Positions 21,969 through 23,157 of a DNA stretch of 23,157 bases are shown in pieces (within the stretch, counting starts at the first letter, position 1; every line of letters starts with the position of its first letter). A program made the translations under genes and the position numbers. Location: NCBI GenBank assembly GCA_016650185.1, contig JAENWE010000282.1:1-23157 (forward strand). The letters run 5' to 3'. A model generated the notes under the pieces. It made no database searches. It was not told the origin of the DNA and saw only the letters and a program-made list of their open reading frames with translations. Origin of the DNA: Vicinamibacteria bacterium (lineage in GTDB: Bacteria > Acidobacteriota > Vicinamibacteria > Fen-336 > JAGNNV01).

Positions 21969-22925
21969 GTGAAGGCGGGTATTTTCGGGGGGTCCGGCTA
22001 TTCGGGCCGGGAACTTTCGCGCTGGCTTTCCCACCACCCCTCGGTGACGGTGGAGTTTTCGACCGGATCCGCCAAACCTCATATTCCGCACGAAGAAGGC
22101 GTTTCGCGGCCCGCGGATGTCTACTTCCTCTGTCTTCCCCATGGAACGTCCGCGGTCTATGTGGAGAAGGTGAGGGCCCTTCATCCAGACGCCCTGGTGA
22201 TCGACCTTTCCGGCGACTTGAGGCTGAAGACGCCCGAGAGCTACCAACTCTGGTACGGGCAGGAGCACAGCGCGCCGGGCCTGCTCAAGGATGCGGTCTT
22301 CGGGCTCACCGAGGTCTTTCGGTCCGAACTTCGGGGAGCGAGGCTCATTTCGAACCCGGGTTGCTACGCCACTTCGGTCATGCTGCCCCTGCTTCCCCTC
22401 ATCCAGGGGAGATGGGTGGAACCCGATGACATCATCGCGGATGCGAAGAGCGGGGCCTCGGGCGCCGGACGTTCGCCGCGCGAGGATCTTCTCTTTTGCG
22501 AGGTGGAGGGGAATCTTTCGATTTACTCTCCCGGCCGGAAGCATCGTCACATTGGAGAGATCGAAGAGACCATCGAGCGCGAAACCGGCATCCGGCCGAC
22601 CGTCACCTTCGTGCCCTACCTTCTGCCCGTCGAACGCGGCATTCTGTCGGCGATTTACGTTCGGACCGCCCACTCGGTGGACGAGTTGCGCAACGCGCTC
22701 TCCACCTATTACGCGGGCTCGCCTTTTGTGCGGTTGGTCGAACGGGCGCCACGGCTCAAAGACGTAACCCACACCAATCTCTGCCTTATGTCGATTCATG
22801 AAGGAGCGCCCGGCCGGGCGATCGTCGTATCGGCCCTCGACAATCTGGTGAAAGGCGCGGCCGGACAAGCGATTCAGAACATGAACGTGGCCCTCGGTTT
22901 CGAAGAGACGGAGGGTCTTGTTTGA
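21969..22925 (+). CDS. argC: N-acetyl-gamma-glutamyl-phosphate reductase ArgC
   Basis: 318 residues from GTG. It reduces N-acetylglutamyl phosphate to the semialdehyde with NADPH, the third step of arginine synthesis. The NADP motif GGSGYSGREL is at 7-16, the catalytic Cys132 is in SNPGCYAT, and FVPYLLPVERGI and HTNLCLMSIH are typical; KSGASGAGRSP is the substrate loop. The region after the first domain strand (about 33-50) is shorter than usual. GTG 21969 is preferred because AGGA (21960-21963) is five bases upstream and the protein then begins KAGIFGGSGYSG as relatives do; the in-frame TTG at 21945 has no properly spaced site. The stop overlaps the argB ATG by one base (TGATG). Confidence 0.95.
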   Translation: MKAGIFGGSGYSGRELSRWLSHHPSVTVEFSTGSAKPHIPHEEGVSRPADVYFLCLPHGTSAVYVEKVRALHPDALVIDLSGDLRLKTPESYQLWYGQEHSAPGLLKDAVFGLTEVFRSELRGARLISNPGCYATSVMLPLLPLIQGRWVEPDDIIADAKSGASGAGRSPREDLLFCEVEGNLSIYSPGRKHRHIGEIEETIERETGIRPTVTFVPYLLPVERGILSAIYVRTAHSVDELRNALSTYYAGSPFVRLVERAPRLKDVTHTNLCLMSIHEGAPGRAIVVSALDNLVKGAAGQAIQNMNVALGFEETEGLV

Positions 22926-23157
22926 TGTCCCGGCCGCGGCGGGTGTACAAGGTTGGCGGGCCAGCTCTTGAGGACCCTCGACTCCTGGCTCCGCTGGCCA
23001 GGGAGATCAGAGAATTCGCCGGCGATGCCGCCCTGGTGCACGGCGGCGGCCGGCAGGTTGAGCGAATGCTCAAGCAACTCGGGATCGAATCAAAGTTCAT
23101 CGAGGGACGCCGCGAGACCTCACCCTCCGCCATGGAAATCGTCGAGATGGTCCTGTC
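22925..23157 (+). CDS. argB: Acetylglutamate kinase ArgB (5' part, runs off the window)
   Basis: 77 full codons are visible. The N-terminus RVYKVGGPALED followed by ALVHGGGRQVERMLKQLGI and then FIEGRRETSPSAMEIVEMVL matches acetylglutamate kinase, including the Lys of the KVGG strand and the glycine-rich VHGGG loop. The enzyme phosphorylates N-acetylglutamate, the step before ArgC. The usual GLRVT has become GRRET here, a deviation in the substrate-side loop that may be natural variation. ATG 22925 overlaps the argC stop by one base, so the two are translationally coupled in one argCB operon. The remainder of the gene lies beyond the right edge. Confidence 0.9.
   Translation, partial: MSRPRRVYKVGGPALEDPRLLAPLAREIREFAGDAALVHGGGRQVERMLKQLGIESKFIEGRRETSPSAMEIVEMVL

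Noticed and set aside
1..23157. CRISPR array, insertion sequences, prophage, tRNA or rRNA genes
   Set aside because: I found no regularly spaced repeats, transposase or integrase motifs, phage genes or RNA-gene signatures on either strand.

Overview
The window is GC-rich, densely coding DNA from a diderm (Gram-negative-type) bacterium. LptD shows there is an outer membrane carrying LPS, and FtsEX, LepB, PurL/PurF and ArgC/ArgB are ordinary chromosomal housekeeping genes. I see no plasmid, phage or insertion-sequence gene, no CRISPR array and no RNA gene. The lineage cannot be fixed by eye; the LepB and sensor-kinase sequences remind me of Acidobacteriota, at low confidence.

Layout. (1) 1-5636, minus strand: an envelope and isoprenoid operon read right to left: lptD, a GDP-6-deoxymannose reductase, an SDR epimerase, and a fused two-domain isoprenoid-alcohol kinase whose C-terminus runs off the left edge. 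Junctions overlap or nearly touch. (2) 5671-9061, minus strand: a LuxR-type response regulator, a DesK-like sensor kinase and a drug-type ABC ATPase. The ABC-2 permease and the kinase's first membrane segments, which normally stand between them, are replaced by an internal piece of an amidohydrolase gene. (3) 9269-10068, plus strand: a stand-alone Fis-type helix-turn-helix protein, then the C-terminal half of an LD-carboxypeptidase. (4) 10199-12335, plus strand: a sulfur-handling cluster of a DsrE-like protein, a rhodanese/persulfide-dioxygenase-like fusion, and TusA. (5) 12394-16116, plus strand: purL and purF. (6) 16126-18182, minus strand: a YheT-type hydrolase and a zinc-type quinone oxidoreductase overlapping by GTGA. 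(7) 18251-20477: ftsE and ftsX on plus, separated by udk on minus. (8) 20673-21797, plus: lepB and a small membrane protein. (9) 21809-23157, plus: a good sigma-70-type promoter with an internal palindrome, a leader hairpin, argC, and the start of argB.

Most of the window is conserved core metabolism and envelope biogenesis. The accessory part is about 7.2-10.1 kb, where three gene fragments and several junctions suggest past recombination or assembly problems. The points most worth a second look are the kinase fusion at the left edge, the double gene-fragment scar at the ABC/two-component locus with a slippery heptamer leading into the kinase frame, the compact sulfur cluster, the split ftsE/ftsX pair, and the argC control region. 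No intergenic stretch exceeds 300 bases.
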